A DNA stretch of 64,000 nt, from positions 362,056-426,055 of the forward strand of contig LXWE01000003.1 of NCBI GenBank assembly GCA_001660395.1, written 5' to 3'. The notes beneath the pieces were generated by a model that was not told the origin of the DNA, ran no database searches, and worked only from the letters and a program-made list of their open reading frames with translations. The first letter of the stretch is position 1; each line of letters begins with the position of its first letter. Positions 1 through 8,640 of this stretch are shown here, in pieces. The translations under genes were made by a program, and so were the position numbers. The DNA is from Alteromonadaceae bacterium XY-R5 (GTDB taxonomy: Bacteria > Pseudomonadota > Gammaproteobacteria > Enterobacterales > Alteromonadaceae).

Positions 1-190
1 CCAGGATATTGGCTCGGTCTTTTTGCACTGCGGTGGCCGCTTCCGGGCGGTTCACATCAATACCAGCTTCTTTTACGAAAGAGGCGGTCACAATGAAGAA
101 GATCAGCATGATAAAGACCACGTCCAGCATGGGCGTCATGTCGATTGCCGCTTCTTCTTCGTCCATCAGGTTCTGAAAATGCTGTTTCAT
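1..190 (-). CDS. exbD: ExbD-family TonB energy-transducing protein (3' part missing)
   Basis: The gene runs off the left edge of the window; about 63 residues are visible. They show a short acidic cytoplasmic N-terminus (DEEEAAIDMTPMLDVVF) leading into one membrane helix, the classic ExbD/TolR start, including the Asp within the helix region that carries protons in this family. It follows exbB by 18 bp, with an AGGTGA ribosome site ahead of the ATG. With ExbB it forms the inner-membrane motor that energises TonB. The short tail is typical of the ExbD2 of TonB2 systems. A TonB gene probably lies just outside the window. Confidence 0.92.
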   Translation of the reverse strand, partial: MKQHFQNLMDEEEAAIDMTPMLDVVFIMLIFFIVTASFVKEAGIDVNRPEAATAVQKDRANIL

Positions 191-208
191 CTTAATTCAC
201 CTAAGGTG

Positions 209-736
209 TTAGCGGTGGCGGTCAAGCACCAGCGCTTCTTCTAAATGGGTACGTTCGGATTTTACGGTACGGTTAAGCCAGGTTGAGGCAAATACCCCAG
301 ATAAGGCGCCAACCATGCCGGCCATTGTTGGGATAGTCGCTTTAGACACCCCGGATGCCATGGAACGGGCGTTACCAGAACCAGAGATAGCCATTACATC
401 AAACACTTCAATCATGCCGGTAACGGTTCCCATCAACCCCAGCAGTGGACACAAGGCCACCAGAGCCTGAATCACAGGGACACTCTGATTCAGTTTCAGG
501 GTAATGCGGGAAATCATCGCCTGGCGGATCTGCTCGGCATTCCACGAGCTGCGATCCTGTCGGTGTTTCCACTGGGCAATCATTTGATTCTTGTACTGTT
601 TGTGCCAGATGAACACATACAGCGCACGTTCCAAAATCAACAGCCACATCACGAATATCAGCAGACCGATGACCAGCAGAACCTGGCCACCTGTCTCAGT
701 AAAATCACGAATAGCTTCGAAGATTTCGACCAGCAT
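209..736 (-). CDS. exbB: ExbB-family (MotA/TolQ/ExbB) proton channel protein of a TonB2-type system
   Basis: 175 residues. Three membrane segments are visible at about 18-42, 88-112 and 133-155. The second carries the family signature PLLGLMGTVTGMIEVF. The ATG at 736 is preferred over the upstream in-frame start because GAGGATAAGACC gives a good ribosome site; it lies 4 bp after the ttpC stop, so the two are probably translationally coupled. Role by family: pentameric channel which, with ExbD, uses the proton motive force to drive TonB. It is the small ExbB2 that works with TtpC in Vibrio-like TonB2 clusters. Confidence 0.92.
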   Translation of the reverse strand: MLVEIFEAIRDFTETGGQVLLVIGLLIFVMWLLILERALYVFIWHKQYKNQMIAQWKHRQDRSSWNAEQIRQAMISRITLKLNQSVPVIQALVALCPLLGLMGTVTGMIEVFDVMAISGSGNARSMASGVSKATIPTMAGMVGALSGVFASTWLNRTVKSERTHLEEALVLDRHR

Positions 737-740
737 GGTC

Positions 741-2117
741 TTATCCTCGCGCTGCGCGCTCGGCACGCTCAGCAATCACACCAGACGCCTGCTCTTGCAG
801 AATGAACACGATGTTTTTGCTTTGTGTATTGAGCATGGCGTACAGCAAGGTAGTTGGGATAGCCACCACCAGACCCAGTACTGTGGTTACCAGAGCCGTA
901 GAAATACCGCCAGCCATCAGTTTCGGGTCACCGGTACCAAACAGGGTAATCGCCTGGAAGGTATTGATCATACCGGTTACCGTACCCAGTAGACCTGCCA
1001 GTGGCGCAACAACAGAGATGATCTTAATGATGGTCAGGTTACGGGTCAGTTTAGGAATTTCACCCAAAATGGCTTCTGTCAGGTGCAGTTCCAGTGCTTC
1101 GGTATCGGCAGTTGGGTGCTTGTCACGTACCTGCATAATACGACCCAATGGGTTGTTATCTTTTGGTGTATCCGCATTTTTCAGCTGTTTGTTTACTTTG
1201 GTACGGATCAGGTTCAGGGTTACGATACGCTCCAGCGCTAGCAACAGACCGATACCACCTACGATCAGGATGATATAGCCGACCAGACCACCTTGCTCGA
1301 TACGCTCTTGCAGATTAGGTGCCTGTACCAACAGACCCAGGATAGAACCACCGGTTGGATCCAGGCCGAATTCCACCAGATTACCGTTTGAGTTTTCCAG
1401 TTCAGTCACGCTTTCGCCGTAACGCGCAGCAGGTTGACGGATCAGTTCCGCCACTGTGCCAGTAATACCGTTGTAATCCAGGTATTTACCGTCGGCAACC
1501 AACGCAAATGGACCCACGCGAACCACTTCTTTGTTCACCTTGTTACCACCAGCTTCAACTACGTCGGTGGTGAATTTAGTGACTTTGCCAGACTCGGTCA
1601 TTTCGCGCTGAATTTCGAACCATACCTGCTCGATTTCTTCGATAGACGCCAGCTTAGAGCTAGATCCCATGGACTGGGCCATTTCATCTAAGAACTCAGC
1701 ACGACCAGGGATTTGCGCAGAAATCGGCGAATTCAGGAACTTACCTTTAGTATCGCCGGCAACCTGTTGCAATACACCAAACAGCTCTTTCAACGAGCCC
1801 AGGCGCTTGGTCAGGGCATCGTTTAAATCTGCCAGTTTAAATTCATTTTCTTCAAACTGAGTTTCCAGCTTCTCAGAGTTTTTCAACTCACCATCACGCA
1901 GCTGTTCAGTCTGTTTTAAAATGCGGTCCTGCTCGGCACGCATTTGCATAAATTCTTTTTCACGAGCTGCGTTTTGCTGGCTCTGTTGAAATTTGCCTTG
2001 CTCCAACTGTTTCAGTAACACATCTAAATCCAGCGCGCTATCCTGTTGGGCAAAACTGCTGGCTGCCATCAGAGTAGCAACCACGCCCAGGGCAATATTC
2101 TTCAGTTGTTTTTTCAT
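741..2117 (-). CDS. ttpC: TtpC-like MotA/TolQ/ExbB protein with periplasmic coiled coil
   Basis: 458 residues from the ATG at 2117 (AGAGAG upstream; an in-frame GTG lies three codons earlier). Residues 1-23 form a signal peptide ending ASSFA. Residues about 30-110 are Gln/Glu/Lys-rich and predicted coiled coil. A globular periplasmic part follows to about 270. Membrane helices lie near 277-298, 362-388 and 407-430, the middle one with APLAGLLGTVTGMINTF, the ExbB/TolQ signature. This two-part build is that of TtpC, the extra protein needed by TonB2 but not TonB1 in Vibrio. It sits between a DUF3450 gene (13 bp) and exbB (4 bp) in one operon. Confidence 0.88.
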   Translation of the reverse strand: MKKQLKNIALGVVATLMAASSFAQQDSALDLDVLLKQLEQGKFQQSQQNAAREKEFMQMRAEQDRILKQTEQLRDGELKNSEKLETQFEENEFKLADLNDALTKRLGSLKELFGVLQQVAGDTKGKFLNSPISAQIPGRAEFLDEMAQSMGSSSKLASIEEIEQVWFEIQREMTESGKVTKFTTDVVEAGGNKVNKEVVRVGPFALVADGKYLDYNGITGTVAELIRQPAARYGESVTELENSNGNLVEFGLDPTGGSILGLLVQAPNLQERIEQGGLVGYIILIVGGIGLLLALERIVTLNLIRTKVNKQLKNADTPKDNNPLGRIMQVRDKHPTADTEALELHLTEAILGEIPKLTRNLTIIKIISVVAPLAGLLGTVTGMINTFQAITLFGTGDPKLMAGGISTALVTTVLGLVVAIPTTLLYAMLNTQSKNIVFILQEQASGVIAERAERAARG

Positions 2118-2130
2118 GGTGATCACTCTC

Positions 2131-2901
2131 TTAGTCCGTCAACGCCACTGGCAGCATCAGAAGATCCGGCGCCATTTGCTTCTTGGCCATGCGTAGGCCT
2201 TTGGTTACCTGAGTGCGGTAGCTGGAAGGTAAAGCTTCCCACTGACGGGTCTGCTTATTCCAAATCCCTTGCAGGCTGGCATCACGAGTTTGATAGATCA
2301 GGGCTGTACGACCTACGCGTAAAAACTCAACATCACGCTCCTGGCCATCGATAGTGTGCAAACCACTGTATGCCTCTAACGTGCGACCGTAGTCCATTTC
2401 AACCTGATACGCTTCCATCACCCGGCGGAATTTCTCAGAGACAGCAACGTCGGCGCGATCCATCATGATCTTCAGATCAGCGATACGATCTGTACGCTCT
2501 TTTTGCAGGAATGGCACATCCAGAGCAACGAACTGCTCGAGGCCATCAATCATGCGCATCATCAACGGCGTAATCTGACGTTCAATCACGCTCACTTCGT
2601 CGATGGATTTATTCAGGTCTGCCATTTCCTGAACCTGATTAGCGATCTGCTTGCTTAACTGGCCGTTGTAAACCTGCAAACCATCAATCTCTTTGTTCAA
2701 GGCTTTGAACTTTTGCAGTTTGCTATCGATTTGGTCGGCAATCTTATTGATTTTTTCTTGAGAGCCTTTAGCTGACTCGTTGATTTCTCCTGCAGCTTTC
2801 ACGACAGGCTGGAGATATTGATCTTCTTGCGCGTAGACTGCTGTGCCCAGAGCCATAGAGCTCATTAGCAGGGCAACAGGCAGCTTGTTGAAAAGCTTCA
2901 T
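2131..2901 (-). CDS. DUF3450 periplasmic coiled-coil protein, first gene of the TonB2 operon
   Basis: 256 residues from the ATG at 2901, chosen because it begins a clean signal peptide (MKLFNKL, hydrophobic core, cleavage after VYA) and has AGGG upstream; the longer frame upstream is not needed. The mature protein starts with a long coiled coil (about 25-110) and ends in an alpha/beta segment with no catalytic motif that I recognise. DUF3450 proteins are regularly encoded just before TtpC/ExbB/ExbD/TonB2. A periplasmic partner of the TtpC coiled coil is a reasonable inference, but the function is not established. A PhoB-box-like promoter lies 76 bp upstream. Confidence 0.88.
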   Translation of the reverse strand: MKLFNKLPVALLMSSMALGTAVYAQEDQYLQPVVKAAGEINESAKGSQEKINKIADQIDSKLQKFKALNKEIDGLQVYNGQLSKQIANQVQEMADLNKSIDEVSVIERQITPLMMRMIDGLEQFVALDVPFLQKERTDRIADLKIMMDRADVAVSEKFRRVMEAYQVEMDYGRTLEAYSGLHTIDGQERDVEFLRVGRTALIYQTRDASLQGIWNKQTRQWEALPSSYRTQVTKGLRMAKKQMAPDLLMLPVALTD

Positions 2902-2960
2902 ATAATCACACCCTAAATAGAAAAAAATCAGCGATACGCTGACCTTAAAAACTGCCGCAA

Positions 2961-2994
2961 AGGATATGATGATTCTGTGACACAAATATTACAG
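2961..2994 (-). promoter_or_regulatory. PhoB-box-like promoter of the DUF3450-ttpC-exbB-exbD operon
   Basis: Read on the minus strand, 2994-2977 is CTGTAAT-ATTT-GTGTCAC: two 7-mers at the 11-bp period of Pho boxes (consensus close to CTGTCAT-N4-CTGTCAT). Exactly 10 nt further comes TATCCT (2966-2961), the position of a -10 element in PhoB-dependent promoters, where the box replaces the -35. The start codon is 60 nt beyond. The sequence match is direct; activity is inferred. Confidence 0.72.
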
Positions 2995-3063
2995 ATTAAG
3001 AAACTTCTGCTTGAATCTTTAATGAACAAAAATTGACGTAAACAGAAACGCACACTTGAGTAA

Positions 3064-3094
3064 AAATAAAGGCCACGCTGGGTGGCCTTTATTT
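3064..3094 (-). terminator. Intrinsic terminator after the TonB-dependent receptor gene
   Basis: A perfect 13-bp inverted repeat (arms 3064-3076 and 3082-3094, GC-rich core GGCCAC/GTGGCC, 5-nt loop). The outer A/T pairs give a U-rich tail on the minus strand. It lies 22 bp past the receptor stop codon and separates the receptor unit from the TonB2 operon, which has its own promoter. Confidence 0.85.
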
Positions 3095-3115
3095 ATTTAA
3101 CGCTATGATTTTAAA

Positions 3116-5794
3116 TTAAAAATCATATTTATAAGTGACCTGCGCCGTAGTACCAATTGTACGACTACGCACAGTAATACCATTCTGCATCACTTCCTGA
3201 TCTTCACCCAGAATATTACGCAGACGCAGCTTAATGGTGCTGTTAAAGTCTGGGTAATAGGAGTAGACGAAATCCAGTGACTGGAACGGTTGCTCATAGG
3301 CGTCTTCACGGCCATTGATACCCGAGGCCAGGATACGCTCACCGAACACGTTATACACCAGTGAAGCACTGTGTTCGCCATTGGCTGAATCGTAGTTTAA
3401 CTGGAAGTTAGCTACATATTTTGAATGGCCATTCATGCGTTTAGTGGTGTTGGTCAGGTTACCCGCATCTGCTGCATCAATGCTGACTTCTGAGTCACTC
3501 AGGGTAATGTTACCCGAGGTGAAGAAGCCGTCAGCCGCCCAGCTCAGATCATATAACCATTCAGCTTCAAGGCCATACAGCTCTGCCTGATTACCATTGG
3601 TAAAGCTGGCAGTGTATGAAGAGTCACCTACGCTCAAGATGGTTTCAATGGGGTTGGTAATATCTTTATAAAATAAAGACAGGGCCAGGTTATCACCATT
3701 ATCACCATACAATTCGTAACGAATGTCGTAGTTCTTCAGGGTGCTGGAAACCAGAGTAGTACTACCTGTGGTACGGATGTCTGTACGAGGGTCATAGTAA
3801 CCGACAGGTACAACTTCACGCAGGTCAGGACGCACGACCGTTTCACCGTAACCAAAACGTAATTGGTAAGTCTCTCCACCAATATAGGTCAGGCTCAACG
3901 CCGGATAGAAATCATCAGAATCAATGGTACGTTCTGCGATGTTATCTTCGTTGAAGTAAGTTTCTAAATCATCAGCGTCAAAGATCAAACTGGATGATTC
4001 TAATGCCACCTGTTTGAACGCTTCATAACGCACACCGCCACTCAGACGCCATGTGTTATCGAAGAACACATCAAACGAGCCATAGCCTGCATCGGTCTTT
4101 TGCGCCGCCAAATAATCGTCCGCTTCTGGTGCTTCTGGTTCGTTAAAGGCCACCAGCACATTTTCGCTTTCGATAAAATCGTCAGTCAAATACGATGCCA
4201 TGTTCAGACGTTCGTCAGCATCTTCATTCACTGTGATAGCAGAACCGCTGTTGTTTACGAAGAAACTGGATGTAGTGTAGTAACGGGCACGGTCAATAAA
4301 GTCCCAACCGGCTTTCAGTTCAACTTCAAAACGACCCAGTGTCAGAGGCAGGTTAACGTTACCGCCCCAGTTCTTCATATGGTCATCCATCTCAACATAT
4401 TCGAACTCAGCCTGACCATTACCACCCGAGATTTCACTGCTGACGTAGTTACCGTCATCGTCATAATCTTCGCTGAAGCTAAAGGTGGCTTTTAACGGGA
4501 TATCTGTAGTCGCTGCAGATTGGGTGTAATGCCAATCAACGCCTAATCCCATCAGATCAAGAAAAGTATGCTGACCGCGGAACTGGTCGATATCCAGTTT
4601 ACGTTCCTCATAGGTAAACTTCTGATCCAAGGCCGCAGTATTGTCCTGAGCAATGGTGATGTTCTGTGACGGGTTTTGCGAAACAGAAATCTCTGACTCA
4701 TCTTCATTATCTTTAATGTAGATTTTGGTGTAGCTGATGTTATGGGTTTTCCAGCGATACCCTACCGTCAGCAAACCATTCAGACGTTCTGTCTGGTTGG
4801 TAATTTGAGAATCAACCAGGCTGTCAAAGCAGCTGTTAGCGACATCGTCAGCCGTGTCCATCGTGGTCGAGCAACCATCTGCCAGGTTAGCACTGATAAC
4901 TGCGTTACGACGATCGGCGTATTCCCATTTGTTATCGTATTTTGCTGATGCGATAAAACCAATGGTTCCGCCAAACAGAGGCTCTTCGAAACTGTCACCA
5001 ATAAACGCCTGGGCCGAATAATTCGGATCCAGAGATTCATCTTTCAGAGTCATATTTCGCGGCAGTGACTCGAGCAAACCATTATTGATAGCTCTTGCCT
5101 GTTCAGCTGCTGTTGCACTATCTGTCGCGACTAAGGCGTCACGTGAGATAATGTTACGCAGTGAGAAATCACCCTGATAATGCACGATGGCCGTTTTCAG
5201 CGCATCCGGCATACCGCTGTCGTCGCGGTTGTAGGTGTAGCCGTCTGAGTTATTTGTGTTTCCTTCAATGCCTAACTGAATACCAGCAACAAAATCACTT
5301 GGAATTGATTTAGTACGAATATCCACGTTACCGCCACCAAAGGCAGCAGGCATGTTAGGAGAATAAGCTTTTTGTACCGACAGACTTTCAATCACGTTAG
5401 ACGGGAAAATATCTAACGGAATAACGTTACGGGTTAAATCCGGGCTAGGAATGCTGGCACCGTTTAAGCGGGCACTTGAATAACGTTCCCCTAAACCACG
5501 TACGTAAATGAATTTACCATCTACCAGCGTTAAACCAGTCACACGGCGTAATGCCGAAGCTGCATCGCTGTCACCCGTACGGGAAATTTGTTCTGAGCCA
5601 AGAATGTCGGCTACGAAAGCCTGATTTTTACGTTCCTGAACAACGGCTGCTGCAGAACCCTGAAGACGTGTGCCGGTGGCAACCACTTCTTCAATCACTT
5701 TGTCTTCTTGCTGTTCCTGAGCGAGTACCGCTCCGGATAGCAAACAAAGACCCACCGCTGCCGAGATTTTATTTACTCTGTATCGAGTCTTCAT
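3116..5794 (-). CDS. TonB-dependent outer-membrane receptor
   Basis: 892 residues from the ATG at 5794 (GAGG/GGGG upstream; a TTG two codons earlier is less likely). A signal peptide ends LSGAVLAQ. A TonB-box-like stretch (EEVVATGTR) is followed by the plug domain at about 35-165 with VRGLGERYSSARLNGASIP and a GGGNVDIRTK end. A 22-strand-type barrel region follows and closes with the aromatic C-terminus QVTYKYDF that BAM recognises. It is co-directional with the beta-helix lipoprotein gene (71 bp apart). Substrate unknown; the PhoB-like promoter of the unit and the phoBR neighbours point to a phosphorus compound (inference). Confidence 0.93.
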   Translation of the reverse strand: MKTRYRVNKISAAVGLCLLSGAVLAQEQQEDKVIEEVVATGTRLQGSAAAVVQERKNQAFVADILGSEQISRTGDSDAASALRRVTGLTLVDGKFIYVRGLGERYSSARLNGASIPSPDLTRNVIPLDIFPSNVIESLSVQKAYSPNMPAAFGGGNVDIRTKSIPSDFVAGIQLGIEGNTNNSDGYTYNRDDSGMPDALKTAIVHYQGDFSLRNIISRDALVATDSATAAEQARAINNGLLESLPRNMTLKDESLDPNYSAQAFIGDSFEEPLFGGTIGFIASAKYDNKWEYADRRNAVISANLADGCSTTMDTADDVANSCFDSLVDSQITNQTERLNGLLTVGYRWKTHNISYTKIYIKDNEDESEISVSQNPSQNITIAQDNTAALDQKFTYEERKLDIDQFRGQHTFLDLMGLGVDWHYTQSAATTDIPLKATFSFSEDYDDDGNYVSSEISGGNGQAEFEYVEMDDHMKNWGGNVNLPLTLGRFEVELKAGWDFIDRARYYTTSSFFVNNSGSAITVNEDADERLNMASYLTDDFIESENVLVAFNEPEAPEADDYLAAQKTDAGYGSFDVFFDNTWRLSGGVRYEAFKQVALESSSLIFDADDLETYFNEDNIAERTIDSDDFYPALSLTYIGGETYQLRFGYGETVVRPDLREVVPVGYYDPRTDIRTTGSTTLVSSTLKNYDIRYELYGDNGDNLALSLFYKDITNPIETILSVGDSSYTASFTNGNQAELYGLEAEWLYDLSWAADGFFTSGNITLSDSEVSIDAADAGNLTNTTKRMNGHSKYVANFQLNYDSANGEHSASLVYNVFGERILASGINGREDAYEQPFQSLDFVYSYYPDFNSTIKLRLRNILGEDQEVMQNGITVRSRTIGTTAQVTYKYDF

Positions 5795-5822
5795 TTTCAA
5801 ACCCCATCCTCAGGATGAATAA

Positions 5823-5845
5823 ATAGGCGCACTAAGGGCGCCTAT
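5823..5845 (-). terminator. Intercistronic hairpin between lipoprotein and receptor genes
   Basis: Perfect 8-bp stem ATAGGCGC/GCGCCTAT (5823-5830 and 5838-5845) with a 7-nt loop, followed on the minus strand by a weak U-run (TTTATT). It lies 20 bp past the lipoprotein stop. It could be a partly read-through terminator or a processing/stability hairpin setting the lipoprotein:receptor ratio. Confidence 0.55.
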
Positions 5846-5865
5846 CTCATTCTTAATCAAATTGG

Positions 5866-7482
5866 TTATTCGTCGTCTGCATTGGTAAATGCAGTATTTA
5901 CCCAGTTGTACCAATCTGAAGAGGTATCAGTGTCAGGCAGAGCACCGATGAAAGAAGTTGCTTCGAAGAAATCAGAATCTACTGTGGTCATGTCAGTCGC
6001 AGTGATAGTGATATCAGAACCAGTTGTCAGCGTAGCGAAGCCGTTAGCAGCCAGTACGTCAGCAGATCCACCCAGGTCTTCGTTAGAACCACCGTTAGAG
6101 AACCAGTCATCCACAGTGGTGGTGCTGCTATCGCCTGTTACGGTTTCAGAACCAGATTTAGCCATCAGAGCACAAGCGGCAACAGAGGTCACCATAGATA
6201 CATCACCATCTACCATTACCTGAGCCGCGTCAGAAGAGTAGTTGATACACCATGTCTGAGTCGCTGCAGTTTTCACCAACAGGGTGTTGTACCAGGTAGC
6301 TTCAATGAAGTCGTCCAGTTTAATCGCCAGTGAAGGGTCACCATCACGTACTGATACATTGTCAGTTGTGATTACAGTTACGTTAGCAATTTTAGGTGCA
6401 GACGCTGGCGCTTCAGTGGTAGAAGTACCTTTACGGCCATCGGCTTCGAAACCGCCGTTACCCATATCGATGATGTCGCCACTCGCGTTCTCTAAAGAAC
6501 CGTGTTTGATGAAAATGTACTGAGCGTTACCTTGCCAGCCAGCGTCGATATCGATGCTGTCGTCCTGAGTGTCTGTAACCACGATGTGCTTCAGGTTAAC
6601 TGCACCACCGAACAATTCGATACCGTCATCGTAACCTGCGTAGATATCTACGTAGTCGATTTCAGTGCCAGAACCTACTGCAAACAAGCTCAGAGAGTTC
6701 AGGTCGTCGCCTTCTTCAGCACCTGCTGGCAGACCGCCTGCGTAATGAATTTTAACGAATTTCAGCGTGCCGCTGTCGTCAGTGTTGTCGTTACCACCGT
6801 AGTAAGTTACCGCACCTTCAGATGCTGCGTTACAGGTAGATGCTGCACGCTGTTCATCTGTACACTGGTCAGTGATACCGAAACCGTCGATCATAATGCC
6901 ACCCCAGTCTTGCGGAGATGGACCGTCGCCTACTGTATCCAGCGATTCAATAGCGTTAGCAGATGTGAACGTAATTGGGCTAGCCAGAGTACCAACGGCT
7001 TCAATTTTTGCGCCACGGTTGATTTGAACACGAGAAGATGCGCTGTCAAATACAACTGTTGCACCTGCTTCAACAGTCAGAGTCGGACCATCAGTTTCGA
7101 TAGTACAACCTTCAGACGTGTTACAGCTTTCACCCATAACCAGTGAGCCGTTGAAGTAGTGGATGTAGTCGCCATCTAAGGTGATGTCAGTGGTCAGAAC
7201 TTTAGAAGCACTTGCGAATGCGGTGCTGTAAGTACAGATACCAGTAGAGCTGTCATATTCACCCTGACGCTCAGTGTCGCTTGAATCTGTGTAAGAAGCA
7301 CAAGGGTTCTCGTCGCTTGAATCACTACCAGAAGAACTATTGTTAGTAGTGTTGTTTGAGTTTTCAGTTGTCGTGGTGCTGTTATCAATTGTGGTTGGTG
7401 TAATGTTGATATCGCCACCACAACCAGCTAAAGCCAAGGCCAAAGAAATTGCGGATACCTGAAATAATGCGTTTAGTTTCAT
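5866..7482 (-). CDS. Beta-helix surface lipoprotein paired with the TonB-dependent receptor
   Basis: 538 residues from the ATG at 7482 (GGAG 8 nt upstream). The signal peptide ends in a lipobox LAGC. A Thr/Asn/Ser-rich linker to about residue 60 is followed by a right-handed beta-helix-like body with turns such as VEAGATVVFDSASSRVQI, GAKIEAVGTLASPITF and GTEIDYVDIYAGYDDGIEL. Proteins of this kind are often found next to TonB-dependent receptors in Alteromonadales and Xanthomonadales. A role in capturing or processing the receptor's substrate is inference. It is the first gene of its unit and lies 65 bp downstream of a PhoB-box-like element. I see no enzyme active-site motif. Confidence 0.82.
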   Translation of the reverse strand: MKLNALFQVSAISLALALAGCGGDINITPTTIDNSTTTTENSNNTTNNSSSGSDSSDENPCASYTDSSDTERQGEYDSSTGICTYSTAFASASKVLTTDITLDGDYIHYFNGSLVMGESCNTSEGCTIETDGPTLTVEAGATVVFDSASSRVQINRGAKIEAVGTLASPITFTSANAIESLDTVGDGPSPQDWGGIMIDGFGITDQCTDEQRAASTCNAASEGAVTYYGGNDNTDDSGTLKFVKIHYAGGLPAGAEEGDDLNSLSLFAVGSGTEIDYVDIYAGYDDGIELFGGAVNLKHIVVTDTQDDSIDIDAGWQGNAQYIFIKHGSLENASGDIIDMGNGGFEADGRKGTSTTEAPASAPKIANVTVITTDNVSVRDGDPSLAIKLDDFIEATWYNTLLVKTAATQTWCINYSSDAAQVMVDGDVSMVTSVAACALMAKSGSETVTGDSSTTTVDDWFSNGGSNEDLGGSADVLAANGFATLTTGSDITITATDMTTVDSDFFEATSFIGALPDTDTSSDWYNWVNTAFTNADDE

Positions 7483-7530
7483 GTGCTTCTCCAAGTGTTT
7501 GGATGCTAAATGGGTTAATTGACGCGAGGC

Positions 7531-7564
7531 AGGTTACAGCGATTGAATGACACTTTTGTTACAG
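7531..7564 (-). promoter_or_regulatory. PhoB-box-like promoter of the lipoprotein-receptor unit
   Basis: On the minus strand 7564-7547 is CTGTAAC-AAAA-GTGTCAT, two 7-mers at 11-bp period. TAACCT (7536-7531) begins exactly 10 nt after the second 7-mer. Same layout as the box before the DUF3450 operon. The lipoprotein ATG is 48 nt beyond the -10. The remaining 7565-7698 between this and pstS holds nothing else that I recognise. Confidence 0.72.
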
Positions 7565-7698
7565 AACTCGGGTGTCACAAAAGTTTCATTGTTGGCAAGG
7601 GAACTTATTTTATTCGAGAAATCAACGCAGTGTTTATGACAGCAAAAAAACGCAGCCTATGCCTGACGGCAGCTACAGCGCCTTAGTGGAGCGAAATA

Positions 7699-8640
7699 TT
7701 ACAGAATGGTTTCAAGCTGCTGTTGGACTAACTGTGCAGGGATCGGTACATATCCCTCTTTACGCACCACTTGCTGTCCTTCAGGAGAAAGCACAAAACG
7801 CAGGAACTCCTGCACCAGTAATGGCAACGACTTGCCCGGTGGCTTATTAACAACAATATACAGATAGCGCGATAACGGATAATCACCTGAGGCAATATTT
7901 TCACTGTTTACTGCTACGTACTGCGTGCCTTCCAACGCAATCGGCAACGCCCTTACTCCGGCGGTTTTGTAGCCAAAGCCAGCATAACCAATCGCACCGT
8001 TAGAATAGGCGACCGACTGCACCACAGAGGCAGAGCCAGGCTGTTCATTTACCGTGGCCTTAAAGTCACCATCACACAAGGCGTCGCGTTTGAACATGCC
8101 GTAGGTACCAGACACAGCATTACGACCGTAAAGCTTAATTTGTCCGTGCAAACCGGGCAGCTCTGTCCCTAGTTGGGACCAGCTATTTACACTTTGTGGG
8201 GCGCCGCAAAAACGCGTCGCAGAAAAAATGGCATCGACCTGTTGTAAATTCAGGCCAGGGAGAGGATTTTTGTGATCCACGAAAATCGCAATGGCATCTA
8301 CAGCAACTTTAATCACCACAGGATCATAACCAAAGGTACGACGAAAATAGTTCAATTCACTGGCTTTTAACTCTCGGCTCATGGGGCCAATATTCGCCGT
8401 CCCTTCCGTCAGCGCCGGTGGTGCCGTGGAAGACCCTGATGCCTGCAATTGAAACGTAACGTGGGGATAAAGGGTTTTAAATGACTGTGACCATAAGCCG
8501 ACCAAATTCGCCATCGTATCCGAACCAACGGATGTCAGCTTGCCCGCAACGCCAGGCTGCTTAGTATAATTTTCAGGTTGTGCGAACGCCTGCCCAATCC
8601 AAAGGACCGATAAAAGCAACCACCCACTAAATTTTGTCAC
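7699..8640 (-). CDS. pstS: PstS-family periplasmic phosphate-binding protein
   Basis: 313 residues. Start is GTG at 8640, overlapping the phoR stop by 4 nt (GTGA), so the two are translationally coupled. The signal peptide ends GQAFA. Then come KLTSVGSDTMANLVGLW and QASGSSTAPPAL, the phosphate-binding loops of PstS-like proteins, and TANIGPMSREL. No pstC, pstA or pstB lies nearby. The protein may serve a transporter elsewhere, or act in sensing with PhoR, or bind phosphate delivered by the TonB receptor; the last two are inference. The length is a little below that of E. coli PstS. Confidence 0.87.
   Translation of the reverse strand: MTKFSGWLLLSVLWIGQAFAQPENYTKQPGVAGKLTSVGSDTMANLVGLWSQSFKTLYPHVTFQLQASGSSTAPPALTEGTANIGPMSRELKASELNYFRRTFGYDPVVIKVAVDAIAIFVDHKNPLPGLNLQQVDAIFSATRFCGAPQSVNSWSQLGTELPGLHGQIKLYGRNAVSGTYGMFKRDALCDGDFKATVNEQPGSASVVQSVAYSNGAIGYAGFGYKTAGVRALPIALEGTQYVAVNSENIASGDYPLSRYLYIVVNKPPGKSLPLLVQEFLRFVLSPEGQQVVRKEGYVPIPAQLVQQQLETIL

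Noticed and set aside
6502..7146. 214-codon plus-strand frame inside the beta-helix lipoprotein gene
   Set aside because: It is antisense to a gene with signal peptide and repeat structure. The translation has no family features, and no ribosome site precedes it.
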